Shown piece by piece: positions 33,308 through 41,524 of a stretch of 64,000 nt of DNA (positions are counted from its first letter, which is position 1; the number at the start of each line of letters is the position of its first letter). The DNA comes from Massilia sp. Root418 (lineage in GTDB: Bacteria > Pseudomonadota > Gammaproteobacteria > Burkholderiales > Burkholderiaceae_D): assembly GCF_001425265.1 (NCBI RefSeq), contig NZ_LMEC01000020.1:310001-374000 (forward strand), in the 5' to 3' direction. Under the pieces are notes generated by a model. It was given only the letters and a program-made list of their open reading frames with translations, searched no databases and was not told the DNA's origin. The translations under genes were made by a program, and so were the position numbers.

Positions 33308-34951
33308 ATGGATGCAATAGAAACCGTCCTCGCCATGCTGCTGGCCGTGGTCGGCAGTGCCTATCTGGTGCGCCTGCTGCCGGTGGCCGTGCCGCTGCCG
33401 CTGATGCAGATCGCGCTGGGCTTTATCGTCGCCGCGTTCTCGCGCCACGGCATTGCCCTCGACCCCGAATTCTTCTTCCTGCTGTTCCTGCCGCCGCTGC
33501 TGTTTTTGGACGGCTGGCGCATCCCCAAGAGCGGCCTGCTGCGCGACCGCGGCGTGATCCTGCAGCTGGCGCTGGGCCTGGTGGTGTTCACCGTGCTGGG
33601 CATGGGGCTGCTGATCCACTGGATGATACCGGCCATGCCGCTGGCGGTGGCGTTCGCGCTGGCGGCCATCGTCTCGCCCACCGACCCCGTCGCCGTTTCC
33701 GCCATCGCCTCACGCACGCCGATCCCGAAGCGGCTGATGCACATCCTGGAAGGCGAGTCGCTGCTCAACGACGCCAGCGGCCTGGTTTGCTTCCGCTTTG
33801 CCGTGGCCGCGGCGCTCACCGGCAGCTTCTCGCTCACATCGGCCACCCTCACCTTCGTGTGGCTGGTGGCCGGCGGCGTTGCCATGGGCGTGGGCGTGAC
33901 CATGCTGATCACCCTGGTGCAGCGCTGGCTCACGCGCCACTTCGGCGAACCGGCCGGCTCGCCCATCCTGGTCAACCTGCTGATTCCCTTCGGCGCCTAC
34001 CTGCTGGCGGAGCACCTGCAGGCGTCCGGCATCCTGGCGGCGGTGGCGGCCGGGGTCACCATGAGCTACGTGGAACTAAGCGGCCACGCGCTGGCGGCCA
34101 CCCGCATCCAGCGCTCGGCCGTGTGGGACACGGTGCAGTTCTCGCTGAACGGCGTGATGTTCGTGCTGCTGGGCGAGCAGCTGCCCGGCATCCTGAAAGG
34201 CGCGCGCGGATCGCTGGAGGAAGCGGGCCACGTCAACCCGTGGTGGCTGGTGCTGTATGCCGTAACCATTACCGTCGGGCTGATGGCGCTGCGCTTCGTC
34301 TGGGTGTGGACCTCGCTCAAGCTTACCCTGTACCGCAAAAGCCGCATGGGGCAGAACGCCGAACCGCCGCACTGGCGGCTGCTGCTGGCTACGTCGCTGG
34401 CCGGCGCGCGCGGCGCCATCACGCTGGCCGGCGTGATGACGCTGCCGCTGGTCATGGCGGACGGCAAACCCTTCCCCGCGCGCGACCTCACCATCTTCCT
34501 GGCCAGCGCGGTGATCCTGCTGTCGCTGCTGGCGGCCAGCATCGGGCTGCCGCGCCTGCTGAGCGGGGTGGAATTCCCGGAGGAGGCCGAGGAAAGCCAG
34601 GAGGAGGACCGCGCGCGCGAAGTGGCGGCCAATGCGGCCATCGCCGCCATCGAGAAGGCGCAGATCGAGCTGATGTCCACCAGCATGGACGCGGACCTGT
34701 ACCCGCAGGCGGCCAGCCGCGTCATCGCGCTGTACAAGCACCGGCTGATGGAGCACCAGGAACCGGGACAGGAGCAGGAGCGGGCCCGCCAGTTCCGCAA
34801 GCTGGACATGGCCGAGAAGGCGCTGCGCAAGTCGGCCCTGCAGGCCGAGCGCAAAGCCATCTTCAACCTGGCGCGCCACGGCCACATCTCGGACGACATC
34901 TCGCGCAAGCTGGTGCGCGAGCTGGACCTGAGCGAAGCGCGCTTCCGCTAG
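33308..34951 (+). CDS. Na+/H+ antiporter, CPA1 family
   Basis: The 547-residue protein exchanges monovalent cations for protons across the inner membrane. The membrane half (about residues 1-420, around 12 helices) holds the CPA1 motifs FLLFLPPLLFLDGWRIP, AAIVSPTDPVAV and HILEGESLLNDASGLV, with the conserved acidic residues of the ion site. The C-terminal 120 residues are a charged cytoplasmic helix-rich tail. The ATG at 33308 has AAGGAT upstream. The LytS-like kinase gene starts 13 bases after its stop. Confidence 0.92.
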   Translation: MDAIETVLAMLLAVVGSAYLVRLLPVAVPLPLMQIALGFIVAAFSRHGIALDPEFFFLLFLPPLLFLDGWRIPKSGLLRDRGVILQLALGLVVFTVLGMGLLIHWMIPAMPLAVAFALAAIVSPTDPVAVSAIASRTPIPKRLMHILEGESLLNDASGLVCFRFAVAAALTGSFSLTSATLTFVWLVAGGVAMGVGVTMLITLVQRWLTRHFGEPAGSPILVNLLIPFGAYLLAEHLQASGILAAVAAGVTMSYVELSGHALAATRIQRSAVWDTVQFSLNGVMFVLLGEQLPGILKGARGSLEEAGHVNPWWLVLYAVTITVGLMALRFVWVWTSLKLTLYRKSRMGQNAEPPHWRLLLATSLAGARGAITLAGVMTLPLVMADGKPFPARDLTIFLASAVILLSLLAASIGLPRLLSGVEFPEEAEESQEEDRAREVAANAAIAAIEKAQIELMSTSMDADLYPQAASRVIALYKHRLMEHQEPGQEQERARQFRKLDMAEKALRKSALQAERKAIFNLARHGHISDDISRKLVRELDLSEARFR

Positions 34952-34964
34952 CGCGCGTACCACC

Positions 34965-36104
34965 ATGCAAAGCCGCCGCTCCCTCTATCTCGTGTGCGCC
35001 GCCTGGCTGCTGTTCTGGAGCCTGATGGTGACCACCGCCGTGCAGGACGCACTGCGCGACGGCGAGCAGGCGCTGTGGAAGCCGATGCTGTGGGAGCTGT
35101 CGTCGGCGCTGGTGGCTACCTTGCTGATGGTGGCGCAGCGGCGCCACACGCGGCGCTACGACCATCTGCTGGGCGCCCCACTGCGCTGGTTCGGCGTGCA
35201 GCTGCTGTGGGCGCCGGTGTACTGGCTGTGCTTTGTGCCGCTCGCCTTCGGCATCCGGCACGCGGTGTATGCGCTGGCGGGCGACACCTACGTGCATCAG
35301 GCGTGGCCGCAGGTGTTTCTGTACGAGGACGTGAAGATCACCGTGTTCTTCGGGCTGTTCGTGCTGATCCAGTTCGGGCTGCTATCCTACCGCGCGCTGC
35401 TGGAGGAGCGCGTGCGGGCCGCGCAGGCAAACACGCTGCTGCGCCAGGCGCAGCTGCAGCAGCTCACCCAGCAGATGCAGCCGCACTTCCTGTTCAATGC
35501 GCTCAATACCATTTCATCACTCATGCACACTGACGTGGCGCGTGCAGATGCCACGCTGATGCAGCTGGCGGACGTGCTGCGCACCACGCTGGACCACTCG
35601 GGCCAGCAGCAGGCGCCGCTGGCCACGGAGCTGCGGCTGCTGCGCGGCTATGCGCACCTGATGTGCGAACGCTTCGAGGACCGGGTGAGCATCGCCTGGG
35701 ATGTTGACGAGTCGCTGCTGGGCTGCCAGGTGCCGCTGATGAGCATGCAGCCGCTGCTGGAGAACGTGTTCAAGCACACGGTCGAACAGCACCGCCAGCC
35801 GACAGCGATCACCATCAGCGCCCTGCGCGACGGCGCCGAGCTGGTGCTCCGCATCGACGATGACAGCGGCCGCCTGCGCAGCAGTGCCGGCGTGGGCGAT
35901 GGACGGAATGGCGGCGCGGGTGGCCAGGGTGCCGAGGGGCGCAACGGGGACGATAGCGGCGCAGCTGGCGATGCTGGGGGCATCGGCGTGCGCAATGTGC
36001 GCGAGCGGCTGGCGGCGCTGCACGGCGGCGCGGCGACGCTGCAGCTGGTGCAACTGGAACCCGCAGGCGTGCGCGCCGAAATGAGGCTGCCATGCGCGTG
36101 CTGA
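34965..36104 (+). CDS. Sensor histidine kinase, LytS/AlgZ-like, with a repeat insert in the ATP lid
   Basis: The 379-residue protein has an N-terminal membrane region (about four helices, residues 10-145) and a His_kinase domain: QQMQPHFLFNALNTISSLMH contains the phospho-acceptor His. The ATP-binding part has the N box (PLLENVFKHT) and a G box (GIGVRNVRERL). Between IDDDSG and that G box lies a Gly/Asp/Ala-rich insert of about 34 residues (35881-35982) exactly where the ATP lid should be. It overlaps the response-regulator gene by 13 bases. Confidence 0.9.
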   Translation: MQSRRSLYLVCAAWLLFWSLMVTTAVQDALRDGEQALWKPMLWELSSALVATLLMVAQRRHTRRYDHLLGAPLRWFGVQLLWAPVYWLCFVPLAFGIRHAVYALAGDTYVHQAWPQVFLYEDVKITVFFGLFVLIQFGLLSYRALLEERVRAAQANTLLRQAQLQQLTQQMQPHFLFNALNTISSLMHTDVARADATLMQLADVLRTTLDHSGQQQAPLATELRLLRGYAHLMCERFEDRVSIAWDVDESLLGCQVPLMSMQPLLENVFKHTVEQHRQPTAITISALRDGAELVLRIDDDSGRLRSSAGVGDGRNGGAGGQGAEGRNGDDSGAAGDAGGIGVRNVRERLAALHGGAATLQLVQLEPAGVRAEMRLPCAC

Positions 36105-36889
36105 TCGTGGACGACGAGCGCCCGGCGCGCGACAAGCTGCGCCGCCTGCTGGCGCTGGAAGCGGATGTCACCGCCATCGAGGAAGCGCGCGACGGCGTGG
36201 AGGCCCTGGAGCGCGCCGCCGCCTTCGCGCCGGACGCCATCTTCCTCGACATCCAGATGCCTGAAGTGGGCGGCTTCGACGTTGCCGCCTCACTGCCCGC
36301 GCCTGCCCCGCTGATCGTGTTCGTCACCGCCTATGACGAGTACGCAGTGCGCGCCTTCGACGCCAACGCCATCGACTACCTGCTCAAACCGTACGACCAG
36401 CCCCGCCTGCAGCGCGCGATGGAACGCCTGCGCGGCCGCCTGGCCATCCCCCCCGGCGCGGCGCGGCAAGGAGCGGCTGCAGCGGCGGGAACGGTCGCGG
36501 CGGGGGCAACGGCGTTGGAGGCAGCGGCAGCGGCGCCATCCGCCAGTGCGCTGGTGCCACCGGCTCGCCAATTGCTCATCCCTGAGCGCGGCACGACACG
36601 CATCGTCAAGGTGGACGACATCGCCTGGATTGAAACCGCCGACAACTACGTCATCCTCCACACGCCCTCCGGCGCGCCGCTGCTGCGCCAGCCGCTGGCC
36701 GGACTGCTGGATAAGCTCGGTCCGGCCTTCCAGCGCTGCCACCGGCGCGCCGCCGTGCGCCTGGCCGCCGTCACGGCCGTCGAAGTGGACGCAAAGGGCG
36801 ACGGCGAACTGCTGCTGCAGGGCGGCGCCCGCGCGCCGCTCAGCCGCCAGTACCGCGCCGTCCTGCTGGCGAACTTTGCCAGGCCATAG
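36092..36889 (+). CDS. LytTR-type response regulator (AlgR/LytR-like)
   Basis: The 265-residue protein has a receiver domain (residues 1-115; phospho-acceptor Asp53 in AIFLDIQMPE and the lysine in YLLKPYDQP) and a C-terminal LytTR DNA-binding domain (RIVKVDDIAWIETADNYVILHT, then LLDKLGPAFQRCHRRAAV). The linker carries an Ala/Gly-rich run of about 38 residues (36450-36565). It is the partner of the kinase it overlaps. Targets are unknown; the upstream antiporter gene may be in the same transcript. Confidence 0.92.
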   Translation: MRVLIVDDERPARDKLRRLLALEADVTAIEEARDGVEALERAAAFAPDAIFLDIQMPEVGGFDVAASLPAPAPLIVFVTAYDEYAVRAFDANAIDYLLKPYDQPRLQRAMERLRGRLAIPPGAARQGAAAAAGTVAAGATALEAAAAAPSASALVPPARQLLIPERGTTRIVKVDDIAWIETADNYVILHTPSGAPLLRQPLAGLLDKLGPAFQRCHRRAAVRLAAVTAVEVDAKGDGELLLQGGARAPLSRQYRAVLLANFARP

Positions 36890-36913
36890 CCCTGGCCATG
36901 GCCGGCTTGCCGG

Positions 36914-37843
36914 CTAGTTCAACCGCCTGCGGCTGCGCTTGGCGGCGTACATCTCCGTGTCGGCCAGCGCGAACGTCTCGTTCAGATCGTCGCCCGGCTT
37001 GCGCATGGCCATGCCGATGGACGCCTTCACGTCCGCCAGGGCCAGCTGCTCCTGCATCCGCTGCAGCATGGCCTGCGCGTCGTAATAGTCGCACTCCACC
37101 AGCAGCACGGCGAATTCGTCGCCGCCCAGCCGCGCCACCACGTCCGAGTTGCGCGCCAGGCTGGCCAGCGCGTGACCGGCGCGTGCCAGCAGCGCGTCGC
37201 CCGCCCCGTGGCCCTGCGTATCGTTGATGAGTTTAAGTTCGTCGAGATCGATCGACACCACGCACGCCGGGTGGCCGTAGCGCCGGCAGCGGTCTTCCTC
37301 GCGGTTGAGCAGCATGCACCAGCCGCGCCGGTTGTACAGGCCGGTCAGCTGGTCGCGCGTGGCTTCCGCCTCGGCGCGCTCGGCACGGCGCACTGCCTCT
37401 CCCGCCGCCAGTTCCGCGCTGAGCAAACTGCCCAGCAGGTCCGCCATCAGCTCCAGCAAGGGCTGCTCCTGTACCAGCTCGCGCGGCTGCGGCTCGGGGT
37501 CGATGGCGCACAGGGTGCCGAACAGGCTGCCGTCCGCGCGCCTCAGCGGCAGGCCGATGTAGGCGCCGATCTCCAGTTTCCTGGCGATGGGGGAAGCCTC
37601 GTAGGCCGCCACCTGGTGCGCGTCCGGCGCAATGTTGGGCCCCTCGCCGCGCACCATGCGCGAACAGAAGGAGTCGCTCCAGCGGAATACCTGGCCGGCG
37701 CTCACGTCGTAGCCCCGGTCGTCGGCCGAGAGCACGATCCAGTCGTCGCCCTCGGTACGCGTCACCATCCACAGACGGAAGCCCAGCCGCTCGCGCAGGA
37801 AGGCCATGCACGCCTGCGAGGCGCTGGCAAAGTCATTTACCAT
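36914..37843 (-). CDS. GAF-GGDEF diguanylate cyclase
   Basis: The 309-residue cytoplasmic protein has an N-terminal GAF domain (about residues 5-140, with AYIGLPLRRADGSLFGTLCAID) and a GGDEF domain (about 155-309) with the intact motif RLGGDEFAVLLVE, so it should make c-di-GMP. No RxxD inhibitory site is obvious just before the motif. The ATG at 37843 follows GGAGATTTAC. It converges on the LytTR regulator gene. Confidence 0.92.
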   Translation of the reverse strand: MVNDFASASQACMAFLRERLGFRLWMVTRTEGDDWIVLSADDRGYDVSAGQVFRWSDSFCSRMVRGEGPNIAPDAHQVAAYEASPIARKLEIGAYIGLPLRRADGSLFGTLCAIDPEPQPRELVQEQPLLELMADLLGSLLSAELAAGEAVRRAERAEAEATRDQLTGLYNRRGWCMLLNREEDRCRRYGHPACVVSIDLDELKLINDTQGHGAGDALLARAGHALASLARNSDVVARLGGDEFAVLLVECDYYDAQAMLQRMQEQLALADVKASIGMAMRKPGDDLNETFALADTEMYAAKRSRRRLN

Positions 37844-37902
37844 GTAAATCTCCAGATGTCGGTCCTGCCTCGGCCATTATGCCCTAGCCGCCGGCATGCT
37901 AG

Positions 37903-40521
37903 CTACTTGGCAAACATCAGCGTGTGCTGGGGCGGGCCGGGCAGGAAGGGCGTGGCCTTGCCGCCGACCCAGTCCGCATGGCCGGCCAGGAAGAACGGCG
38001 ACAGCGGATGGCCGCTTTGCCCACCCGGCATGTTGAAGATGCCCTGCTCCTCCTTGCCCGGCGAGACCACCATGCGTTCGGACTGGCCGAACTTTCGGCC
38101 CGCCACGCGCGGCATGTGGCTGTCGCCCGGCAGCTGGTCGGCCGGCGCGGACAGCCAGCGCCGCAGCGCCGGCACGGCCGATGCGATCGGGTGCGCGATC
38201 TCCTGCGTGTTGCGCTCGCCCCAGGTGGCGGCGGCCAGCGGCTTGCCGTCCCTGGTCAGCGCGGCCAGGGCGCGGTCCATGGCGGCCAGCTGCAAGTCCT
38301 TCCAGCTGGCGTACTGCGGCGGCAGCCAGCCGGCCGGCTGTTCGTCCAGCAGCCGCGCCACCACCACCGGCCAGCGCGACGTCGCAGCCGCCATGTCGGC
38401 TTTCTCTGCCAGCTTGGCCATTTCGGCGCTGGCACCGCCGTAGAGCAGTTCATACAAGGACCACATGTAGGAGCGCGCGATGCGGTAGCCCACCGAGTCC
38501 ACGCTGGCGCGCCCGCTCCAGCTCTTGCGCAGCAGCTCGCGCGCCGCCGCGCGCTGCGCGCCGATGGCGCCCCCTGCCACTGGCGCCGCGCCAGCCGCCC
38601 CTGCTGATCCCGCCGCCCCAGCCGCACCAACCGATCCAGCGGCACCAGCCGACGCAGCCGACGCAGCCGGTGCTGCCGGTGCTGCTGCCCCTGCCGCTCC
38701 TGGCGCTGCCGCAGGGACTCCGGCGCCCGCCGCCACGGCGGTATCGCCCAGCGCCGCCAGCGCGCGGTCGCGCCAGCCGCTCATGAACAGTGCGCGGTCG
38801 TCCAGCGCCACGCTGTACACGCCCTGCTCGCTGGTCTTGGCGCCCAGCGCCGCCACCGCGCCGCGCACCTGGTGCGCGCGCGCGCCGAGGTCGAAGCCGC
38901 CGTCGCCCAGCTTGCCGAAGTCCGCGCCCATCAGCTGGCGGCTGTTGGCGGTGGACAGCTGGCCGTCGGCCGGGTTGCGCAAGGCCGGGTAAGCCTCGGG
39001 CGGCAGCAGGCCGTTCCAGCCCGCCGCATGCGAGTCCCCCGCCAGCGGGAAGGTGGAAGCGAATCCTGGCTGCGCGCGGCGCGGCAGCGGACCGGCGATG
39101 GTCCAGCCGATATTGCCCTTGCTGTCGCCCGCCACGAAATTCTGCGCCGGCAGGCCTGAACGGTTGGCCACGGCCAGCGCGTCGTCCACCGTGGTGGCGG
39201 TCTCCAGGGCGCCGGCGGCCAGGTTGACCGCGCCCTTGGCGTGCGCCACCCAGTGCAATGCGTAGCTGCGGCCGCCCGCTTCGCGCACCGGTCCCAGCGA
39301 GGTTTCGCGCACCATGAACTTTTCGGCGGCGGCATCCTTGACGAGGATGGTTTCCTCGTGCGCCACCGGGCTCTCCCAGCCGGCCGGCGTGCGCAGCTTG
39401 CCGGGCCGGGCGGGATCGGTTTCCAGGGTCACCAGGTCGGCGTAGTCGCCGTAGCTGTTGGTGAAGCCCCAGGCCACGTGGCCATTGCTGCCCACCACCA
39501 CCAGCGGCACGCCCGGCAGGGTCACGCCGGCCACGCGGCGCGTGGCGCCATGGCCGTCCGGGACCATCAGCACGGCGCGATACCAGATGTGCGGCAGCTG
39601 GATGCCGAGGTGCATATCGTCGGCCACGATGGCGCCGCCGCCCTGGCTGCGGCTGCCCGCCACGGCCCAGTTGTTACTGCCGACCATGCCATGCAGCTCG
39701 GCCTGGCCTGGCGCATCGCCGCCCAGCGCGGCCACGCGCGCCGACGCAGGCGTCTTCGCGGTATCGGCCCTGGCCCACCAGTCGGGGGCCTGGTCCGGGA
39801 ACGGCGCGGCCGGCGGCGGCACGGCGGCCGCGTCCAGCGGCGCGTCCCACTGGGTGGCGTCCGGCAGCAGCACGGCCAGCTGCTCCGGCGTGGCGTGCTC
39901 CTTGAGCCAGCCGCGCGCCAGTTCGCGTGCTTCCAGGTTGCCTTGCAGGTCGAAATACATGGCCCAGAACACCAGCAGCGAATCGGCCGCGCTCCAGGGG
40001 CGCGGCGCCACCCGTATCAGCGCATATTCGAAGGGCCGCGTGCCCAGGTTGTTCAAGCCGTCGTTGACGCCGGCCACGTAGCGCTCCAGCAGGGCGCGGT
40101 CGGCGGCGGGCATGGCTCGCAGCGCCGCTTCGGCGCGCGCGCGGAAGCGGTGCAGGCGGTGTTCCTTGTCCACCCCCAGCGCACGGGCGCCGAACAGTTC
40201 GGCCAGTTCGCCCGCTGCCACGCGGCGCAGCAAGTCCATCTGGAAGTAGCGGTCCTGCGCGTGGGTGAAGCCGGTGGCGTAAGCCACGTCCTTGCGGTCG
40301 GTGCCGCTGATGGTGGGCACGCCCTGGCTGTCGCGCACCACGCTGGCGGTGCCGGTCAGCCCCGGCACGCTGCGCCGGCCGTCAAGCTGCGCCAGGCTGC
40401 CGCGCAAGAAGAACCACACACCCAGCCCCGCCATGGCCAGCAGCAGCAACAGTGTCAATGCGATGCGCTTGATCCACTGTCCCGGCCCGGCCGTTCGCAT
40501 GCCCCGCATACCGTCTCCCAT
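37903..40521 (-). CDS. Penicillin acylase family protein (N-terminal nucleophile hydrolase)
   Basis: The 872-residue protein has an N-terminal membrane anchor or signal (IKRIALTLLLLLAMAGLGVWFFL) and the penicillin-amidase pattern: SVVRDSQGVPTISGTDRKDV, YATGFTHAQDRYFQMDLLRR and the autocleavage/nucleophile site MVGSNNWAVAGSRSQGG, where the Ser of GSNN becomes the N-terminal nucleophile. DDMHLGIQLPHIWY follows. A long Ala/Gly/Pro/Ser run (about 38566-38742) interrupts the beta-chain region. I start at the ATG at 40521; ATGs at 40509 and 40500 are also possible. The natural substrate may be an acyl-homoserine lactone or other amide, unproven. Confidence 0.9.
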   Translation of the reverse strand: MGDGMRGMRTAGPGQWIKRIALTLLLLLAMAGLGVWFFLRGSLAQLDGRRSVPGLTGTASVVRDSQGVPTISGTDRKDVAYATGFTHAQDRYFQMDLLRRVAAGELAELFGARALGVDKEHRLHRFRARAEAALRAMPAADRALLERYVAGVNDGLNNLGTRPFEYALIRVAPRPWSAADSLLVFWAMYFDLQGNLEARELARGWLKEHATPEQLAVLLPDATQWDAPLDAAAVPPPAAPFPDQAPDWWARADTAKTPASARVAALGGDAPGQAELHGMVGSNNWAVAGSRSQGGGAIVADDMHLGIQLPHIWYRAVLMVPDGHGATRRVAGVTLPGVPLVVVGSNGHVAWGFTNSYGDYADLVTLETDPARPGKLRTPAGWESPVAHEETILVKDAAAEKFMVRETSLGPVREAGGRSYALHWVAHAKGAVNLAAGALETATTVDDALAVANRSGLPAQNFVAGDSKGNIGWTIAGPLPRRAQPGFASTFPLAGDSHAAGWNGLLPPEAYPALRNPADGQLSTANSRQLMGADFGKLGDGGFDLGARAHQVRGAVAALGAKTSEQGVYSVALDDRALFMSGWRDRALAALGDTAVAAGAGVPAAAPGAAGAAAPAAPAASAASAGAAGSVGAAGAAGSAGAAGAAPVAGGAIGAQRAAARELLRKSWSGRASVDSVGYRIARSYMWSLYELLYGGASAEMAKLAEKADMAAATSRWPVVVARLLDEQPAGWLPPQYASWKDLQLAAMDRALAALTRDGKPLAAATWGERNTQEIAHPIASAVPALRRWLSAPADQLPGDSHMPRVAGRKFGQSERMVVSPGKEEQGIFNMPGGQSGHPLSPFFLAGHADWVGGKATPFLPGPPQHTLMFAK

Positions 40522-40623
40522 CGTTAATCTCACAGGAATATTGCCAGAAGTCCAACGCAAACGGGGTGACTATTTTGTAACGCCGGTGGTAGAGTAGCGC
40601 CATTGCCTGACTGGACCGCCGCC

Positions 40624-41133
40624 ATGCTAGCCGCCCCCATCCCGCCCAATGAAGCCGAGCGCATTGCTGCGCTGTACGCCCTGCTGATACTGGACACCCC
40701 GCGTGAGGAACGCTTCGACCGGGTGGTGGAATTCGCGGCCGCCGAGTTCGACGTGCCGATCGCCCTCATCACCCTGCTCGACAGCGACCGCCAGTGGTTC
40801 AAATCCTGCGTCGGCCTCACGGCCTGCGAAACCGGGCGCGACGTGTCGTTTTGCGGCCACGCCATCTTGCGCGCCGAGATCATGGTGGTGCCGGACGCGC
40901 TGGCCGATCCGCGCTTCGCCGACAATCCGCTGGTGACCGGCCCGCCCCACATCCGCTTCTACGCCGGGGCCCCGCTGCTGCTGCCCAACGGCTACGCGCT
41001 CGGCACCCTGTGCATCATCGACACCCGGCCGCGCCAGCTGGACGACGTGGAGCTGGCCATCCTGTCCACCCTGCGCGGCCTGGTGATGCAAGAACTGCAG
41101 TCCGCCCAGCCCAAGGACGCCAGCCATGCCTGA
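40624..41133 (+). CDS. Stand-alone GAF-domain protein
   Basis: The 169-residue protein is essentially one GAF domain: NEAERIAALYALLILDTPREE, then FAAAEFDVPIALITLLDSDRQWFKS, FCGHAILRAEIMVVPD and GYALGTLCIID. This is the type often fused to GGDEF or histidine kinases, here free-standing. I start at the ATG at 40624; an in-frame TTG at 40603 would add seven residues. Its last eight bases overlap the degenerate receiver gene, suggesting the two proteins work together. Confidence 0.85.
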   Translation: MLAAPIPPNEAERIAALYALLILDTPREERFDRVVEFAAAEFDVPIALITLLDSDRQWFKSCVGLTACETGRDVSFCGHAILRAEIMVVPDALADPRFADNPLVTGPPHIRFYAGAPLLLPNGYALGTLCIIDTRPRQLDDVELAILSTLRGLVMQELQSAQPKDASHA

Positions 41134-41524
41134 GCCGCACACCCTGTCCATGCTGCTGGTGGAGCCGGAAACCATGCTGCGCCGGACCGTGGCGCTCACC
41201 GCGCGGTCGCTGGGACTGGCCGATATCCATGAGGCGGCCAGTCCGGCAATGGCGCGCCAGATGCTGCGCCGGCAGCGCTTCGCCGGCGCCATCATCGCCA
41301 TCAATGCTGGCGACGCGTACGACCTGGCCTTGCTGGACCATATCCGCGAAGGCCATACCGCCAGCAGCCGCAGCATGCCGATTGCCGTGCTTGCGGAGAA
41401 CTGCACCGGCCAGCTGCTGCAGGCGCTGCAGGCGCGCGCCGTGAGCCGTGTGATCGTCAAGCCGTTCCGGGCCCGCATCCTGCTCGACGCCTTCACGGCG
41501 CTGGCCACTCCGCCCCAGGCCTGA
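41126..41524 (+). CDS. Degenerate (pseudo-)receiver domain protein
   Basis: The 132-residue product has the length and strand pattern of a single CheY-like receiver: an acidic start LLVEPETMLRR and the conserved lysine in VIVKPFRAR. The phospho-acceptor aspartate is absent: the third strand reads GAIIAINAGD, with Ala58 at the Asp position. The switch Thr/Ser is also replaced by Ala (AVLAE). It is therefore probably not phosphorylated in the usual way. It overlaps the GAF gene by eight bases and its 3' end overlaps the convergent PAS-GGDEF-EAL gene by 32 bases. Confidence 0.78.
   Translation: MPEPHTLSMLLVEPETMLRRTVALTARSLGLADIHEAASPAMARQMLRRQRFAGAIIAINAGDAYDLALLDHIREGHTASSRSMPIAVLAENCTGQLLQALQARAVSRVIVKPFRARILLDAFTALATPPQA

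Noticed and set aside
36890..36913. GGCCATGGCC palindrome between convergent LytTR and GGDEF genes as a terminator
   Set aside because: There is no T-run on either strand, and the arms are only five bases.
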